From: Mesostigma viride
Taxonomy: Eukaryota; Streptophyta; Mesostigmatophyceae; Mesostigmatales; Mesostigmataceae
Direction: 5' to 3'
NCBI GenBank assembly: GCA_009746045.1
Contig: RPFO01000050.1
Location: forward strand, 1,541,050 to 1,605,049
Length of the DNA stretch: 64,000 bases
Under the pieces are notes generated by a model. The model was given only the letters and a program-made list of their open reading frames with translations, ran no database searches and had not been told where the DNA came from. Position numbers and translations under genes: made by a program. Positions 35,469 to 45,964 of the stretch are shown here, in pieces. Every line of letters starts with the position of its first letter. Position 1 is the first letter of the stretch.

Positions 35469-35814
35469 GTTCTTGATTGCGTTGGAGATTTGTAATGTGA
35501 AGTAAAGTGTGATTTAATCTCTCCAGAGATACTGCGTTGTTGTCGAGCAGATCCTGTAGATTTCTGATTGAAAAGTCTGGAAGTTCGCTGAAACACACAC
35601 AGTTGAAAAATTCTTGTCGAATGCCACGCAGGAGCCAGCGGCAGTAGGCAGATTCAGGAAACACGCCCGGGAAGATGTCTTCAACTTGGGCAAAAAGCAG
35701 ATTTGCTCTTGCGAGGTAGTCTGGGCAAGATTCTTCGGGAAATTGAAAAAGCTCAATTCCAGATCTCAGGTTGCGGTCGTTGGGAATTGGAAAATATGGG
35801 TTCATAGGCATCAC
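35413..35814 (-). CDS. Second small frame of the gag-only element
   Basis: This 133-residue frame precedes and overlaps gag by 56 bases in another frame. It has an N-terminal MMPMNPYFPIPNDRN, a helical segment (CPDYLARANLLFAQVEDIFPG) and ends in a CASC motif. It starts only about 16 bases from the 5' LTR, at the primer site. It may be the N-terminal part of Gag expressed by frameshift, or a separate protein. No family recognised. Confidence 0.5.
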   Translation of the reverse strand: MMPMNPYFPIPNDRNLRSGIELFQFPEESCPDYLARANLLFAQVEDIFPGVFPESAYCRWLLRGIRQEFFNCVCFSELPDFSIRNLQDLLDNNAVSLERLNHTLLHITNLQRNQEHVGRCASCGTRSQGEQRS

Positions 35815-35830
35815 TCGCTACTCGATACCA

Positions 35831-36575
35831 TGTCAGAAACCGGGGCTCGGAGGAAAGATCTTTTGCCTGTTATGACCCAGATATTGCACAAGTGTATGGA
35901 AAAGACTTCTTGTATTAAAATACGTTTACTGAGAGTGGAAAAACACGGTGCGGCCAACACTGGGCGCAGTCTACCATAGCCAACACTGGGCCAGGGCAAA
36001 TGACAATGCCAACACTGGGCAGGGTCACACGACCAACACTGGGTCGGGGCCACACACGGCTAGGCAAGCAAACAACTCTAGGCACACAAAGTAGTGGCGG
36101 CTAATGCATTATGCACCGTTGATTTACATCTGACGGCACTGCAGCTTAGCGTCTCTACAACCACGGAAAGAACACTAGATAATAACGACTTTGCAGCCTG
36201 TAATCTATTGTCCACATCATGGTACATTGTGTGTGTGGTCTGATAGGCTCAAAGTCCTATCGCCTCCAGGGCGGCACCACAAACTGCGGACCTGATCTGA
36301 TCCGGAGAGAGCCGATGTAAATTACGGCACCTGTAACGGTGCTGACAGGTAACGCTTGCTGTATTCCGAGCAACATCATTCGGATTTTAGTACACTCAAA
36401 CATTGTATATGATATTAAACTAGTCAACGACCTGTGGGTGCAATTAATAGGGATGCAAACCCAACAACAAGTCGTGTAAATAAACACCTAGCTGACGGCG
36501 TCAATTTTCCCCGCATATAATGCGTGATAACATAATGCGTGACAAAAGTAGAGAAACATCGCTAGATATTTGACA
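35831..36575 (-). promoter_or_regulatory. 5' LTR of the gag-only element
   Basis: It should supply the promoter for the minus-strand transcript. Same length and, where compared, same sequence as 33809-34553. Confidence 0.92.
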
Positions 36576-36859
36576 AATAGGGGGAGCGGCGTTGCCACCC
36601 TCCATCGCCTGACTACGTATGCATTGAGTCGTCCCCCTCTTCTTCCCCCTCTTTTTCAACCGCCACCGGCGGACTGCTTCGGCCACTTGCCGCTTTCTCT
36701 TTTCCTGTTTTTGCGCGATGTCAACGGGATTTTCCATTGTGGCTGTAACGGGACTTTCCATGGTGGTCGCTCGTAATTAATAATTTACATTAAGCGCAGG
36801 CTTTCGACCTTCGTTGTTCCATTTCAACACCCAACAACATCATCTTGTGTAACTTAGGG

Positions 36860-37071
36860 TCTTGGGGGCAGTGCAGCTTGTCTGGACGATCGATCATGCA
36901 GACAAGCACACGTGACCCTGACCGAAATGATTACCAAAAAAGGACAAATGATTACCGATTTTTACCGATGATTACACATGATTACACATGATTACACGTA
37001 CATGATTACCAAAAAATGACAAATGATTACCGATTTTTACCGATGATTACACATGATTACATATGATTACA
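36860..37071. repeat. GATTAC-rich tandem repeat
   Basis: Two copies of an approximately 85-bp unit rich in ATGATTACACATGATTACA and GATTACCGATTTTTACCGAT. It adjoins the right subterminal array of the transposon. Confidence 0.88.
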
Positions 37072-37762
37072 CCCCCGTATTACATAGGAAGGAGTGACTA
37101 TGTACTCCACCCTATGTACTCCAAGAGTACATAGTCCGGAGTGACTATGTACTCCAAGAGTACATAGTCCGGAGTACATATGATCCGGGATTTCCGAATA
37201 GGGGACTGCCGACGCGGTGAGACACGCCCGTATTACATAGGAAGGAGTGACTATGTACTCCGGACTATGTACTCCAAGAGTACATAGTCCGGAGTGACTA
37301 TGTACTCCAAGAGTACATAGTCCGGAGTACATATGATCCGGGATTTCCGAATAGGGGACTGCCGACGCGGTGAGACACGCCCGTATTACATAGGAAGGAG
37401 TGACTATGTACTCCGGACTATGTACTCCAAGAGTACATAGTCCGGAGTGACTATGTACTCCAAGAGTACATAGTCCGGAGTACATATGATCCGGGATTTC
37501 CGAATAGGGGACTGCCGACGCGGTGAGACACGCCCGTATTACATAGGAAGGAGTGACTATGTACTCCGGACTATGTACTCCAAGAGTACATAGTCCGGAG
37601 TGACTATGTACTCCAAGAGTACATAGTCCGGAGTACATATGATCCGGGATTTCCGAATAGGGGACTGCCGACGCGGTGAGACACGCCCTTATTACATAGG
37701 AAGGAGTGACTATGTAATCCACACTATGTACTCCAAGAGTACATAGTGTGGAGTACATAGTG
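37072..37762. repeat. Right subterminal array, 153-bp tandem units
   Basis: About 4.5 copies of a 153-bp unit, with unit starts (CCCGTATTACATAGGAAGG) near 37074, 37227, 37380, 37533 and 37686. Each unit has two palindromes of CTATGTACTCCAAGAGTACATAG, a GGAGTACATATGATCCGGGA part and a GACGCGGTGAGACACG part. It is the inverted counterpart of 23002-23300. Confidence 0.96.
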
Positions 37763-37933
37763 CCTGAGTCCAATGCAAGCAGGTATTCTCTGTTGGTTTT
37801 TAATAATAATAGTTGGATAAATCTTTATAGGGAGGGGGGGAAGCTGCCGGCGTAGCTTAACGTTGATCACCGGCTGAGCGGCTGTGTTATTTCGCAGGAC
37901 ACACGGGTGTTTTCAACAGGAAAGACGCGAGGT

Positions 37934-38262
37934 ATGGCTCGAAAGCCCAAGCATAATGGAGCCGCTTCGGCTGGCGGCAGCAAGGGAAAGGGTCCTATGA
38001 AGAAAACGCGCCCCAGTGGTCCTCCTGGCAGTAAGGGAAGTGCGTCGTGTGATCCCAATGACTCATCGATCCCAATGACGCCAGGCGCCAACGTTATTGT
38101 GGTGCCAGAGACAACCAGCGGTCACAGCCGGGACGTTCAGACTTCGGATCCTAACAAAACTATACTTTTAGACGAAGCTTGTCCCAAAAAGAATTGCTGC
38201 TGCGCTACTTGCAACGCTGACGTACATGTGAAGATCTGTTTGCACGGAATGACAAAAAGGTA
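37934..38262 (+). CDS. Possible first exon of an unknown gene
   Basis: An ATG at 37934 starts MARKPKHNGAASAGGSKGKG and runs 110 codons, ending just before a possible donor AAAG|GTAAAC at 38260. The C-terminal part is Cys-rich (CPKKNCCCATCNADVHVKIC), which looks like a metal-binding module. The following 190 bp is a tetranucleotide microsatellite. No downstream exon was recognised. Alternatively a short intronless protein ending at the stop at 38261-38263. Confidence 0.4.
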
Positions 38263-38272
38263 AACACTTAAT

Positions 38273-38454
<182 letters not shown>

Positions 38455-39599
38455 TTACTGACATAGACAGCGGTTTGGTATGCATACAGATGGCCTAAGA
38501 CTTATCCTGCGATACTATATGATATGTGTTTCCCTGGTACGCTTGCAGATCCATCCACATTACGATCTCGTGAACCAGCATGTATATATCCCCTGAAGGA
38601 CTGCTGTGCCAGGAGTCTTTACTACTACTGATCAGCTCATAATTATACCCATCAGTGAGCCTGGTCAGCAATTGTACGCTGTGGCATGCTTTCAGTAACC
38701 GTTAGCACCATTGCAACCGTTGGCATTTTCATTTCATCATAAGTGGGGCAACTAATTTCGTGAAATTTGAGGGCTTCATGGTCCGCGGCTCCCCAACGCA
38801 ACCACATGCAATTTTAGTTGATTAACTGGAGTACTTGTAATAATCAACTGTTTCATATCAGGCTTGCTTTGCAATGGTAGTCTCACATAATTGATCGCTG
38901 AGTTTATTAATCAATCTGGATGATTATTCTCGTGTCCCCGTTGGGGGACCACGCAGCACTGAATTCCCCAATTAAGTTATAGTCCAGGCGTCTTCCCAAG
39001 ACATCAATCAATGAATAAATAATCACTTAATTACACACAGGTCGTGAGGGTGAGATGAATACAACCCCAACTACGGTCACTGTCTCATGCTCATGCCTGT
39101 GCCCTAGCCTTTGTATAGCCATGCTGATCTTCCAGCCCATGCCAGGCCCTCCTTGAGCTCTGAGAGATCATGCTGGTGCAGGTGCCCTTGGTGCACCTAC
39201 AGGAGGTGTAGTTTACATCCTACCCTTGCAGGAAGTAGCCAATAATGTATTAAAAGCCATATGAAGTGAGACAGCTATGCCTGGACGCATGGCGATCCAA
39301 CGCCGTGGAAGGACTAGGGTAGTTGTCTGAGAGGAAAGACGCGAAGGCCGCGTGGCTATCTCTAGGTAGACCTGCATTGGAAGCCATATGGCCCTTGTCA
39401 GGGATATGTGCTACATGTACTCCCTGCATGGCAACAGAGTAATGTTCATTCATTAATCTGTCTTGCATATTGCATTAACTGAGACAATGGTGACATGTGT
39501 GCGGACCACAATACAACAGTTGGGACATGTCATGCTGGCAAGGATGATGCATGAAGAATGTAGCCCTGCGCTTCCTATGCAGAGAGTCACTCTCTGTCA

Positions 39600-39730
39600 T
39601 TGAATTGAATTGAATTGAATTGTAACATAACTCCGTTGGGAGTATATGTAGCACATAGCCCTTGAGAGGGGGCATATGGCCTATCATACATCCTAAGCTA
39701 CTTCCTGCAAGGGTGGGGATGTAAACAACA
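39600..39730. repeat. Dispersed repeat R, copy 2
   Basis: It begins with (TTGAA)n and GTAACATAACTCCGTTGGGAG, and includes GGGGGCATATGGCC and GCTACTTCCTGCAAGGGTGG. It matches 32168-32290 and 40020-40140. Confidence 0.8.
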
Positions 39731-40019
39731 CTTGCTCGAGGTGCACCAAGGCACCTGCACCCTCATGATGTATCGCGCTATGCCCACTTAAGGGGGAGCG
39801 TGGCATGCGGGGGAAGATCATCATGGCTATACAAGAGCTATGGCATGGCGTCTCAGCAGAGAGTTACTCCCTGCATGGGCACTGCATAATTAAATAAAGC
39901 TAGGCATCATCTGGAGGGTGGCTCATCATAGGCACACATGTACATGACTAAAAAGGCTAGGCCTAGGCTGGTATAGTGCCTGTAGTAGGCGGGCATGTAC
40001 ACTCTCTGTCATGTTCCTC

Positions 40020-40140
40020 ATTAATTAATTCACTACATGACTCCATTGTGAGTACATGTGGCACATATCCCTGAAGCTGTGCATATGGCCTTTAATACAT
40101 TCTGGGCTACTTCCTTGCGAGGGTAGGATGTAATGTCAGT
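40020..40140. repeat. Dispersed repeat R, copy 3
   Basis: It begins ATTAATTAATTCACTACATGAC and includes GGCATATGGCC-like and TTCTGGGCTACTTCCTTGCGAG words. Confidence 0.8.
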
Positions 40141-40169
40141 TAACTACACCTGCTCCAGGTGCATGAAGT

Positions 40170-40775
<606 letters not shown>

Positions 40776-40935
40776 ATGTACTCCCACAGTTATGTTCCTA
40801 ATTTATTAATTAATTAATGTGTCTTGCATATTGCATTAACTGAGACAATGGTGACATGTGTGCATTATCAGGATGATGCATTATCAGAATTTAGCCCAGC
40901 GCTGCGAATGCAGAGAGTCACTCTCTGATGAGAAG

Positions 40936-41043
40936 CCATGCCCTAGCCTTTGTATAGCCATGCTGATTTTCCACCCCATGCCAGGCCCCCCTTGAGCTCT
41001 GAGAGATCATGCTGGTGCAGGTGCCCTTGGTGCACCTACAGCT
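40936..41043. repeat. Repeat shared with 39081-39205
   Basis: It includes GAGCTCTGAGAGATCATGCT and GGTGCCCTTGGTGCACCTAC, a short palindrome-like end. Confidence 0.85.
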
Positions 41044-41091
41044 GTAGAGCAGGCTGCGTGGAAAGTGGGTGGGGCGTCTCGTGGGATAACC

Positions 41092-41727
41092 TCAGCTAGG
41101 TATAACCTGGTATCCCGCAGCCACGATGTGGTAGCCCCATTGCTCGAGGTATGTGGTCACGTTTCCCACGGGCCGCACCCTTGCCAGGGGCTCTCCGTTG
41201 TTGCCCTCCGCCGCTATCCCGTCGTGCTCATTCCACTTTTCCACACCCCCCGCACCACTAGCGGGTAGCAGCGCCGTGAAATGTTTGTAACTATGAAACC
41301 GGATGAGCGCCCATAGGTGCAATGTGACTGTGCACATGTTGCCATCCGCCATCAACTGCACCCCCTCCACTATCACTGGCACATCCCCTCCCTTGTACTT
41401 CCTGCATGGCAGGTGTTTCCAGTTGTGGAGGTTGCAGAAGGCCAGGAATGCGGGTGGGACGTCGAATAGGAACGTGCGCGTGTGGAAGCACAGTGGTTCA
41501 GGATACTGCTCACCTTCCGTGGCGTGCTTACGATGTGCCCACAGCGATGACTGGCACGCTTTTTTGATGCGGTCGGTGACGGACAGCGGCGTGGGGTGAG
41601 CTTCTTCGCGATACGAGAGGTCGAGAAGCGCAAAAGCAGGCTCCTCGGTGACGCGGGGGGGCTTGCACATCCAGTTGCCCTCTTTGATGCCAATAAATTT
41701 GACATGGTCTACGGCTTCGCAAGGTAA
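41092..41727 (-). CDS. Unrecognised protein, probably a last exon
   Basis: The minus-strand frame is open from about 41727 and ends at 41092. It encodes about 210 residues including VDHVKFIGIKEGNWMCK, CQSSLWAHRKH and LWALIRFHSYKHFTALLP, and ends YHIVAAGYQVIPS. The composition looks like real coding sequence. No ATG upstream of residue 19 makes a spliced origin likely. The SYKHFTALLP segment recalls C-terminal segments of transposon-encoded cysteine proteases, but that is a weak similarity. No function assigned. Confidence 0.45.
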   Translation of the reverse strand, partial: LPCEAVDHVKFIGIKEGNWMCKPPRVTEEPAFALLDLSYREEAHPTPLSVTDRIKKACQSSLWAHRKHATEGEQYPEPLCFHTRTFLFDVPPAFLAFCNLHNWKHLPCRKYKGGDVPVIVEGVQLMADGNMCTVTLHLWALIRFHSYKHFTALLPASGAGGVEKWNEHDGIAAEGNNGEPLARVRPVGNVTTYLEQWGYHIVAAGYQVIPS

Positions 41728-42012
41728 CCCCCTATTTACTGCTTGTTTTGCTATTTAAATTGAATAGGCAATGGATATATGTTGTTAATTGATTGATTAT
41801 TGAATAGGACACCATACTGCTTTATTGTAGGGCCACGGATAGCCCTTTATTCTTCTGGTCGGCTGTTGCCGGTCCCATTCCTTCTCCTTAGCCTTATTGT
41901 TCAGGGGTGGCTGTTAGGAGGTAAAAAGTTCCCATCCCCTGAAGTGGGAAAGTGAGAGCTCTGCCTGCGTTGTTGCCCTCTTTATTGCGCGCGTGCAGAT
42001 GGCCAGGGTCGA
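41728..42012. other. Spacer at the host-virus transition
   Basis: AT-rich at first (41740-41830), then 3' flank of the minus-strand gene ending at 42013. No gene. Confidence 0.4.
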
Positions 42013-43052
42013 CTAGTATCGCATGGCCTTCTTGAGGATGTCGCGGCACTCGTCGATCACGTCTTGCACGACTTTGCGCGGGTCGTCCCCGTCGTCCAGG
42101 TCCCTCTTGCGCTTGATGCCGACGTCCATGAACTGGTTGGCCACGTCGACGTATCTGTCCAGCAGCTCCTGCCTGCGCTCCTGGTAGGCGGCCTTCCACT
42201 TGGCGGCCTCGGCCTCGAACCTGTCCCTCTCCTCGGCTCTAGGTTGAACTTGTCCTTGTCGGCCTTCCGCTCGGTGGCCAGCTCGTCCTGGAAGTGCTGC
42301 TTGGCCTGGAACTTGAGCTCCTTGTGGATGGCGGTGACCTGGGCCTGCGCGTCCTCCACCTTGGCGGCGTGCTCCTTGTTGGCCTGCACCAGCTCCTTTT
42401 GAAGCTTTGCTGCCTCCGCTCTCTCCTTCTCCGATACCGTGACCTTTTCCGCCAGGTCCTTCAACATGGCCACCTGCAGGTTGTGGTGCTGGTGGATGAG
42501 GGCCAGCTGCCTCTCCTGGTGCTCCGAGACCACCGCGAGCAGGCGGTTCTCCATCTCCTCGTCGCGAGCCTTGCCGTTCTCCACGTCCTGGGCGTAGATG
42601 CCCAGTGCCAGCTCGGCCACCTTGAGGGAGTCGCCAGCGAACAGCTCGCTGGCCACCTTCATGGCCACCACAGCAAAGGCGGTGGAGCGCTGGGCCGCCA
42701 GGGCAAAGATGAAGACCTTTGGCGCGTATATGCCAGCAGTTGCCCCACGACCGGGCACTTCTTTAAGGGTGCAATCCACCCCCTGCGATTCCAGCAAAGA
42801 TCTAAGGTCGCGTGCAACGGCAGTCGACATCACACGCTCGACTTGCTGTTTCTCGGACTTGCCCAGCTTGAGAAATTTACTAAGGTTACCGTGACCCGTT
42901 TCTTTGTTGAATGGGATCAATCCCTCACACCCCTTAAACGTACGGAACTCGTATTCATCAGCAAAATCCTTGCAATCCTGTGGCAGCTCATCAAAGGGCA
43001 CAAGGCCAAAGTAGTCTTGGCGCAGGGAGGGGGAGTTGCTAATGAGAGCCAT
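42013..43052 (-). pseudogene. Coiled-coil protein with virus-type N-terminal domain, one frameshift
   Basis: It starts at 43052 (MALISNSPSLRQDYFGLVPFD). The first 160 residues form a compact domain ending KVFIFALAAQRSTAFAVVAMKVASEL, whose last helix pair resembles the MSV199/KilA-N-linked domains of large DNA viruses. Residues 165-270 are a long Lys/Glu/Gln coiled coil. Near 42238 the frame shifts by one base; past it another frame continues the coiled coil and ends KKAMRY at 42013. This shift is in GGCTCTAGG, not a homopolymer. The role is unknown; DNA-associated viral proteins of this layout exist. Domain assignment is by eye. Confidence 0.5.
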
Positions 43053-43139
43053 GGTCGTGGTATACCATATGCCAAGAAAGTTTCTGGCGCTCTGTAAGCG
43101 CGCATTGTCGCGTGCTGAGACAAGTCAGCACCAGTGCTA

Positions 43140-43320
43140 ACTTAATTCTGGCATAATTACACATTTTGTGTAGTTAGCAACTGGCTATGTGACAACCTCG
43201 TGACAAGCACTAGCTAAGTTGACATAAATGGCAACTTAATTCTTGCGTCGCCCATTGCACTATTGACAACCGCGTATCAAGCACTGACTAACTTAACAAA
43301 ATGTGCAGTTAATTCTTGCA
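43140..43320. repeat. Imperfect ~95-bp direct repeat
   Basis: The word AACTTAATTCT(T/G)GC followed by CACTA..GACAACC(G/T)CGT and CAAGCACT(A/G)(G/A)CTAA occurs twice with a third partial copy at 43308. Confidence 0.75.
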
Positions 43321-43339
43321 TTCCTCATTTGCGCGAGCC

Positions 43340-44040
43340 CATTTGCTGTCGTTGCTCGCGGCTCGCGGTCCGGCGCGGTCGTCAGGGTGGGCGGAGATAA
43401 TTTACCGCGCTCGATAGGCGAGCGGGCCGGGTGGCGGTGGACCGGCTCGGGCGAACTGGGTCCACCGCGGGCGCGGGTGCGCGAGGGAGGGGGCGCGGCG
43501 GGGCCGGGAGGGGGGTCGACGGTTAGAACTCGGTCCCGAAGTCCGTCCACCGTGGGGGGGCGGGAAAGGGCCGCGAGGGGGTGACGACTTCACTCGCGGG
43601 GCGGGAGGGCCGGGAGGGGGGGTGACGGTGGACGCAGTTCGATGGACGCAGTTGAAATTTTTTTTTGGAGGGGAGGGTTTTTTTGAAAGGGGTATACGGG
43701 TGGGTGTATGCATCATGGGGTGATGATCATGGGGTCATCATCACGGGGTGACGGAAGGGATGGCTTTTCATTCCCCATAACTTTTATGCTCTTGAAAAAA
43801 AAAAAGAAAAAAAGAACTGGGTCCATCGAACTGCGTCCACTTCGACTGTCGAGAACCCCGTCTGGGAGGGTCTTTTATTCCGCGGGGCCGCGAGAGGGTC
43901 GTTTGGTCGTGCGACGGTGGACGCAGTTCGGTCCGGCGATGACGCGCGGGTCGGGTTTCTCGCGGGGTGACCGGCACCGGGAAGGGGGGCGGGTGGACCG
44001 CGTTCGAGGGAAAGGGTTTTTTTTTTTATCTTTGCATGAG
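43340..44040. repeat. GC-rich non-coding block with GGACGCAGTTCG motifs
   Basis: The words GGTGGACGCAGTTCG, GAACTGGGTCCACCG and GAACTGCGTCCAC occur at least eight times in both orientations (near 43428, 43456, 43538, 43627, 43643, 43815, 43832, 43916, 43991). Long G, T and A runs are interspersed (43660-43690, 43795-43815, 44020-44032). The composition and lack of a gene suggest a viral terminal or origin-like region, or a promoter array. This is an inference. Confidence 0.7.
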
Positions 44041-44048
44041 GCAACAAT

Positions 44049-44618
44049 ATGAAGTGCTCGATAAAAACGCGCAAGGGTCTACCATGCCGTAACGATGCCC
44101 AAATGGGTAGGAAGACGTGCACTCGCCACTCTCGTAGTCGAAAGAAGCACCGAGTGCGTGCTACTGACGCAAACGCGTCTTCCCCGCGGTCGGGGGCCAT
44201 ACCTAACGAAGAGCTACTCCTCGAACATTTCAGAAACGTGCGCCTCACAGATCCCCAACCATCGCAGTCCACGGGTGGTAAAAGGTCTCGTACCGATCTA
44301 GACGAGGATTCCCTGCTCGAGAGTTTGAAGACAATGCGTCTCCAAGACCCCTATCTGCACAATCTGGAGAGACAGATAAGTAAGGCACAATCGGACATAA
44401 AAGAAACCAAACAATATTACGATACCTTGTACGCCAATAATAAGTACACCAATCCAGAAGTCAATGAGTTGCTGAATGCAACATACAAAGTCGATAGAAT
44501 ATTACACGACACGTGGAGAAAATACTTGGGTTTTGATAAGGACCTTGAAAGATATCGGGCTGAGATCAGAGCTAAAAATGCCAATGGACAAACCGCATCC
44601 AAGCGACAGCGCTCATAA
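44049..44618 (+). CDS. Small protein with C-x9-C-x10-C-x2-H module and coiled coil
   Basis: This 189-residue protein begins MKCSIKTRKGLPCRND and carries Cys3, Cys13, Cys24 and His27, a compact metal-binding module of the C..T..G..C....G...C..H type seen in many phage and giant-virus proteins. After a basic linker (HSRSRKKHR) and an acidic segment (ELLLEHFRNVRL, LDEDSLLESLKTMRL, a repeat of about 55 residues) comes a helical coiled-coil C-terminus. Two more genes here carry the same module (48375 and 60157). A T11 run precedes the ATG. Function unknown; nucleic-acid binding is plausible. Confidence 0.72.
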   Translation: MKCSIKTRKGLPCRNDAQMGRKTCTRHSRSRKKHRVRATDANASSPRSGAIPNEELLLEHFRNVRLTDPQPSQSTGGKRSRTDLDEDSLLESLKTMRLQDPYLHNLERQISKAQSDIKETKQYYDTLYANNKYTNPEVNELLNATYKVDRILHDTWRKYLGFDKDLERYRAEIRAKNANGQTASKRQRS

Positions 44619-44672
44619 ACATCTGTCTTTTACAGACTCGTGGTCGTTGACGACACGCAGCTGGATGGTCCT

Positions 44673-45946
44673 CTACACAAACCAGTACTTGAGGATGAGG
44701 GGGAAGTGTGCCCCCCAATCCCCCGCGGTGGCCTTGTTGATTGGCACCATGTTGAAGGCCTCCTTGCCCCTCCTGCTGAGGGTGTTGCGCAGGACCTCGT
44801 ACCCGCAGTAGTAGATGGTGAACACGGAGCCCGCTTCCCCCCGAGGTATACCGTAACCTTGGAGGGGCGCTCCCCCACCGGGATGAGTGCGACCTTGGTC
44901 GAGGGGTGGTGCAGATCGACATCCGTGAACCCGACGAGCACGATGCTGCTGAAGATCTTCTCGCACTTCTCCATGAAAGGCCTGGGTTGGTTGGCCGTCT
45001 TATACAGCACCAGCTTGCACCTCGTGCCCTCCGCCAGCCGATCCTCGAGCAGCTCCGATATCATATCGGACGTGGTGAAGAGACTGGTGGACTCCGGGAA
45101 GAAGAACCGGATCCTGCCATGCCCGTTCTCCAACCCGTGAATCTGGTCCTCCAGGGACCCCTTGTCGCCGCTGCCCAACACGACGTTCCGCGCGCCCCTG
45201 ATCTCGACGCGGCCCCGGGAGGCAAAGATCCACTGCCGCACCAGCTCCATGCAGCGGTTGGTCCTTGTCGCGCGAGACCCGGGGTAGTGCCCCAAGTACC
45301 CCTGTCTCCGCATGACCGCGAAGAGGGTGCACTTGTACTCGACCTTCCACCTGTCGAGATGGATCACGGTGGCGAGAACCGCGTAGTCGAACGCCTTGAA
45401 CTCGCCGTTCTTGAGGAAGATGGCCGGGTCCAGGACGACGATGTCGAAAAACGGCCTCCTGAGCAGGAAGCCCTTGACCTCCCTGTAGTCCAGGAACGCG
45501 GTCATCACACCCGGCCCGTCCACGATCAGGGGGATGTTGGAGCTTTCCACGTCCACTCGGCCCGCGCAGGGCTCACCGGCCGGCCCCCTCCAGCTGCCAT
45601 CCCCCGCGATCTCGTGGTCCTTGTCGAAAACGCAGATCCTGCAGATGGTGCGATTGTTCATCAACGGCGCCTTGGTATCATGCAGGAGAGCCATGTACCG
45701 CGGGTGCACGAGGAGGGTGTCCAGATCCGTCCTCGAAGATGCAGAGTAAAATGCATTCTTGTAGGCCGGCCACGAATCCTCCCAGATGGTCTTGGAGGTC
45801 ATCATGAACAGGAGAGAGTCAGCTGGCCCAAGCTGCTGGAACAGGTGCTCATAGATTACATTTCTCTGGAAGCCCTCCAGCCTCACTAACTCTCCCATGG
45901 GGTGGGGCAACATGCCAGCCACCTTCTTGGAGTTGGCTGACCTCAT
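44673..45946 (-). pseudogene. F-box-like viral protein with a C-terminal frameshift
   Basis: It starts at 45946 and encodes about 425 residues. Residues 18-60 (LVRLEGFQRNVIYEHLFQQLGPADSLLFMMTSKTIWEDSW) fit the F-box pattern loosely, and the remainder is a mixed alpha/beta protein (for example FFDIVVLDPAIFLKNGEF). In the last 60 residues the frame shifts at a run of six G on the minus strand (44842-44847). In the other frame the protein ends AHFPLILKYWFV at 44673. Giant viruses of algae and amoebae often encode F-box proteins that target host ubiquitin ligases, but the match here is weak. An alternative is an unrelated ORFan. Confidence 0.5.
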
Positions 45947-45964
45947 TTACTGTACGGCGCAGGC

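Larger units (their letters stand above)
33809..36575 (-). mobile_element. Gag-only LTR retrotransposon (TR-GAG type)
   Basis: Two 745-bp LTRs (33809-34553 and 35831-36575), apparently identical, start TGTCAGAAACC and end TTTGACA. The target duplication AATAG is at 33804-33808 and 36576-36580. It reads on the minus strand. The primer site beside the right LTR is TGGTATCGAGTAGCG, and the purine tract beside the left LTR is GTATGGGGGTG. The 1.28-kb interior has a gag gene and one smaller frame but no protease, integrase or RT, so it must be mobilised by another element. It is recent, by LTR identity. Confidence 0.95.
32547..36761 (-). pseudogene. Protein kinase gene interrupted by a gag-only LTR element
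   Basis: The minus-strand frame runs 36761-36576, is broken by the LTR element and its TSD, and resumes at 33803-32547; joined, it is 480 codons with no stop. The N-terminal 190 residues are basic and then low complexity. The kinase domain has GKRLGAGLFGSVHLVK (glycine loop), VVKVAK (VAIK lysine), GIIHNDLKCDNFLY (catalytic loop, HND in place of HRD) and IGDLGQAT (DLG in place of DFG), then an activation-segment region and alpha-helical C-lobe. Both loops keep their Asp residues, so it could be active. It faces the transposase within the putative transposon. HND and DLG variants are found in diverged eukaryotic, viral and transposon-borne kinases. Substrate unknown. Confidence 0.75.
23002..37762. 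mobile_element. Candidate CACTA/Plavaka-type DNA transposon carrying a kinase
   Basis: Both ends start CACTATGTACTC inward and continue with inverted copies of one palindromic repeat family: left array 23002-23300, right array 37072-37762. Between them are a four-exon transposase on the plus strand and a protein kinase on the minus strand, facing each other. CACTA termini and subterminal repeats are hallmarks of EnSpm/CACTA elements. The 3-bp target duplication is not evident (AGA left, CCT right), so the outer limits may be slightly off or one end rearranged. The interior holds a later gag-only LTR insertion and a 1-kb duplication. Confidence 0.6.

Noticed and set aside
33809-36053. Two identical frames starting MAPTQCWSCDPAQC
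   Set aside because: They are LTR sequence with a CCAACACTGG repeat. The one joined to the kinase is an artefact of the insertion.
37072-37762. CRISPR-like regular repeat array
   Set aside because: The 153-bp units are wholly conserved with no unique spacers, and the inverted counterpart is at the other end of a transposon.
41092-41727. Ubiquitin-protease or OTU-like C-terminal domain
   Set aside because: The SYKHFTALLP segment alone is not enough, since other catalytic motifs are not visible in this exon.
43293-43977. Pro/Arg-rich frames in the GC-rich block
   Set aside because: They arise from GC bias and the GGACGCAGTTCG repeats, and no frame is conserved across the repeats.
44630-44930. 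Small proteins in the other frames around the F-box-like gene
   Set aside because: Only one frame continues the protein after the G-run shift; the others are shadows of this GC-rich sequence.
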